Positions 23,338 to 25,313 of a stretch of 25,313 nucleotides of DNA are shown in pieces (position 1 is the first letter of the stretch; each line of letters begins with the position of its first letter). The notes under the pieces were generated by a model that saw only the letters and a list, made by a program, of their open reading frames with translations, was not told the DNA's origin and did no database searches. Position numbers and translations under genes: made by a program. Source of the DNA: Comamonadaceae bacterium (GTDB taxonomy: Bacteria; Pseudomonadota; Gammaproteobacteria; Burkholderiales; Burkholderiaceae); contig CANNNB010000005.1 in the NCBI GenBank assembly GCA_947505995.1, positions 1 to 25,313 on the forward strand, given 5' to 3'.

Positions 23338-24519
23338 TCAGTCGTCCAAACCCGACATGCCCAAACGATGGGCTAAGGGCTTGGGCCCTGCAATTCTGAA
23401 CATCACCTGGCCAGGCCAAGACAGGTAGCCATCTAGCCTTCGGGAGAACAAAATGCCATCTGTTTGGCTTTTGTAGCTGGTGCGGGCTTTGGGCCCGTTG
23501 GGGTTGGCAGGGTCAATGACATCGCAAATGGCTTGTCCCTTTTTCACCTTGGCGCCTGGCTTGACATGAAACACCAAAAAGCCGGTTCCCTTGCTGTAAC
23601 CCACGTCCATGCCGCTGATAGGCGATGCAGGACTTTTCATTTTGGGCAGAGGGGCAGCTTTTCCGCCAACCACACCTTGCCTGACCAACCAGCGATAAAT
23701 ATTTTGTGCGTCAGAGATGCCCAGTGCATCGCTCACATCGTGCTGGCTGCGCATTTCCAGCGTGACCGACATACAGGCCTGCGGAATATGGGCTTGTGGA
23801 AACTTGTTTTGCAGGCGCGCCCACAAAGCGCTGTTCACCCCTGAAAAGGTGAGGGTGCTGGGATAGGGGTCGTTGTACATGGTGGCCTCGACGCCAAGAT
23901 CTGCCGCCAAAGCTTGCACTGCGCCTTCGTTACCCATGGGGCCAGTGGGCCCTTTGACCCAGTCATTGTGAGCGGTAAACAAATGCAAAGCAGCATGAAT
24001 ATCGCAATGCAAGTCGAGAACGTAGTCGGCATCTGTGCTGAGTTTTTGCATTTCAACGCGCAGCGTTTGAAGCTCATTGGCAGGCTTCATTTCTTTCAAA
24101 GCTTCTAAGGCAGCCTTGCGAATCATCTTCACATTGGCTTCGGGATGGGTGCCAATTTTTTTCCATACTTTTTGAGCTACGGGTTCCGACAAGTCGATCC
24201 AATTTCGATTGAAGTTTTCGTTGCTAAGGTGGTTGTAGCGTCCGGCATGAGAATTGCCTACAAGCTGTGACTGCCCAATGGGATTGACCGTTGGCACCAA
24301 AATGATCTCACCTTGGATGAGCCCTTTTTTGTCCGCTTCGGCCAGCATGGGCATCAGATGGTGGAGCGCCATGGTGCCAGGCATTTCATTGGCATGAATG
24401 GCGGCTTGCATGTAGACCTTGGGTCGTGCACCAGTTTTGCCAAAACTGAGCACGGAAACAGTGCGATGGCTGCCGGGGGTCATGCTGGGAAGTTGAACTG
24501 ATCTTTTCTTGATAGCCAT
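23338..24519 (-). CDS. Succinylglutamate desuccinylase/aspartoacylase-family (M14-type) deacylase
   Basis: A 393-residue zinc hydrolase. The metal motif is AAIHANEMPG (39-48; His42, Glu45) with the third ligand His171 in LDLHCDIHA; substrate-binding NFNRNW (102-107) carries the family's Asn-Arg pair, and the general-base Glu is in SVTLEMRSQHDV. The C-terminal part (about 290-393, with GTGFLVFHVKPGAKVKKGQ) is a lipoyl-like beta-barrel usual in this AstE/AspA group. Members deacylate N-acyl amino acids or related amides. The ATG is preceded by AAAGGA on the minus strand inside an AAGGATCCTT palindrome (24521-24530). It is divergent from a peptide-type ABC receptor, suggesting a shared substrate class. 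Confidence 0.88.
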   Translation of the reverse strand: MAIKKRSVQLPSMTPGSHRTVSVLSFGKTGARPKVYMQAAIHANEMPGTMALHHLMPMLAEADKKGLIQGEIILVPTVNPIGQSQLVGNSHAGRYNHLSNENFNRNWIDLSEPVAQKVWKKIGTHPEANVKMIRKAALEALKEMKPANELQTLRVEMQKLSTDADYVLDLHCDIHAALHLFTAHNDWVKGPTGPMGNEGAVQALAADLGVEATMYNDPYPSTLTFSGVNSALWARLQNKFPQAHIPQACMSVTLEMRSQHDVSDALGISDAQNIYRWLVRQGVVGGKAAPLPKMKSPASPISGMDVGYSKGTGFLVFHVKPGAKVKKGQAICDVIDPANPNGPKARTSYKSQTDGILFSRRLDGYLSWPGQVMFRIAGPKPLAHRLGMSGLDD

Positions 24520-24565
24520 GAAGGATCCTTTTTGGAATCTGATATCGGATGAAATTAGTTTATGC

Positions 24566-24610
24566 GCATTCTGTCTAATGCAAAACCCTAATGTTTGATT
24601 TATAGATTAG
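24566..24610. promoter_or_regulatory. Divergent promoter region of the M14 gene and the ABC receptor gene
   Basis: The 146-bp gap contains an inverted repeat GCATT-N6-AATGC (24566-24581), two CTAATG copies 13 bp apart (24575-24580 and 24588-24593) and ATTAG (24606-24610). TATAGA at 24601-24606 is a possible -10 for the receptor gene, though no good -35 is visible. Regulatory use is inferred. Confidence 0.3.
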
Positions 24611-24665
24611 AGTTAGTGTGTGAGATGTTTTTACAACTGTCCATTTAAATTTTCAGGAGAGCACC

Positions 24666-25313
24666 ATGAACGAAAGTGAAATTCGCGGTCTGATCGATCA
24701 AGTTCGCGACAATGCCATTAGCCGCAAACAGTTCATTCGCCACATGATTGGCGCTGGTTTGACTGTTCCTATGGCAGCCCAAATGCTGCTCACTTCAGGT
24801 TTGGCCCAAGCACAAACTGCTTCTACCTACAAGCCCACCAAACGTGGCGGTGGTGGTGCCCTTAAATTGCTCTGGTGGCAAGGTGCTACTTTGCTTCAGC
24901 CCCACTTCGCCAGTGGTACCAAAGACCAAGAAGGCTCACGCATTTTCTATGAACCTTTGGCTGCATGGGACCACGATGGCAACTTGGTTCCCATCTTGGC
25001 GGCAGAAGTGCCCACATCGGCCAATGGCGGCGTTTCTAGAGACGGCAAATCTATCACTTGGAAACTCAAGAAAAACGTTCAGTGGCACGACGGCAAGCCC
25101 TTCACGGCCGACGACGTGGTGTTCACTGTAGCTTATGCCGCCGATCCTGCAACTTCTGCTTACACCAGCGGAACTTACAAAGACGTGAAGGTCACCAAGG
25201 TAGACAGTCACACTGTCAAGGTCGAATACCAAAAGGCTTCCCCATTTTGGGCAGATCCTTTGGTCAGCGCTGCTGGCATGATCATTCCGAAGCACATTTT
25301 TGAAGCTTACAAA
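24666..25313 (+). CDS. Peptide/oligopeptide-type ABC transporter substrate-binding protein (partial, 3' end outside)
   Basis: The first 216 codons are present and open to the right edge. An AGGAGA Shine-Dalgarno (24655-24660) precedes the ATG by five bases. A long N-region is followed by SRKQFIRHMIGAG (19-31), a hydrophobic stretch and LAQAQ, giving an export signal that resembles a Tat leader but has Arg-Lys instead of Arg-Arg. The mature part has the SBP family 5 pattern: LWWQGATLLQPHFA, a domain-start region ending FYEPLAAWDHDGNLVPILA, then ITWKLKKNVQWHDGKPFTADDVVFT (about 121-146), the usual signature of DppA/OppA-like proteins. It delivers peptides or similar compounds to an ABC permease expected downstream. 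The adjacent deacylase and M20 enzymes fit this. Confidence 0.88.
   Translation, partial: MNESEIRGLIDQVRDNAISRKQFIRHMIGAGLTVPMAAQMLLTSGLAQAQTASTYKPTKRGGGGALKLLWWQGATLLQPHFASGTKDQEGSRIFYEPLAAWDHDGNLVPILAAEVPTSANGGVSRDGKSITWKLKKNVQWHDGKPFTADDVVFTVAYAADPATSAYTSGTYKDVKVTKVDSHTVKVEYQKASPFWADPLVSAAGMIIPKHIFEAYK

Overview
The window looks like a piece of a betaproteobacterial chromosome, most likely Burkholderiales/Comamonadaceae-like (Limnohabitans, Rhodoferax and relatives). This rests on two Bug-type solute receptors with no transporter beside them, a CaiB/crotonase/MDR operon, a DUF2946 + YcnI/PCuAC copper locus and several M20/M14 hydrolases. Genes are densely packed, with many 1-4 bp or slightly larger overlaps. 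I see no rRNA, tRNA, CRISPR, insertion sequence or phage gene. No stretch without a gene exceeds about 255 bp.

Left part (1-8107): the N-terminus of a 3-hydroxyisobutyrate-dehydrogenase-like gene (-), an MFS exporter and pyroglutamyl-peptidase I (+), then an aliphatic-chain oxidation cluster. That cluster is an AlkB-type membrane di-iron hydroxylase (-), divergent from a lipoprotein SdsA-type alkylsulfatase and a GMC alcohol dehydrogenase (+). Hydroxylation of alkanes and hydrolysis of alkyl sulfates both give primary alcohols, which the GMC enzyme could oxidise. A second MFS gene (-) overlaps its end.

Middle (8108-12654): a nitroreductase-family flavoprotein behind a perfect palindrome; a copper-handling pair (DUF2946 protein, then a YcnI/DUF1775-PCuAC fusion with a natural tetra-His tail); and an opposing operon of a non-canonical alpha/beta hydrolase and an MFS transporter.

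Centre right (12655-18303, all minus): a secreted Ala/Lys repeat protein with its own terminator. Upstream of it lies a run of mnmH (tRNA 2-selenouridine synthase), CaiB-type CoA transferase, crotonase-fold enzyme, MDR oxidoreductase and Bug receptor. The last four overlap at their stops and starts and probably form one uptake-plus-CoA-catabolism operon. The crotonase lacks both hydratase glutamates.

Right part (18304-25313): a second Bug receptor (+), a His-rich cupin (-) with a good sigma70-like promoter inside a perfect 11-bp inverted repeat, a (+) operon of two M20 metallohydrolases and a DUF1993 protein preceded by a hairpin + T-run, an M14-family AstE/AspA-like deacylase (-), and the start of a peptide-type ABC substrate-binding protein (+) that runs off the end. 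Together these suggest scavenging of N-acylated amino acids, peptides or similar amides.

The functional story is inference from family membership and gene order. No completely new system is evident. The best leads are the operon built around an atypical crotonase, the hydrolase without a normal triad, the fused copper chaperone and the cupin/M20 regulatory region.
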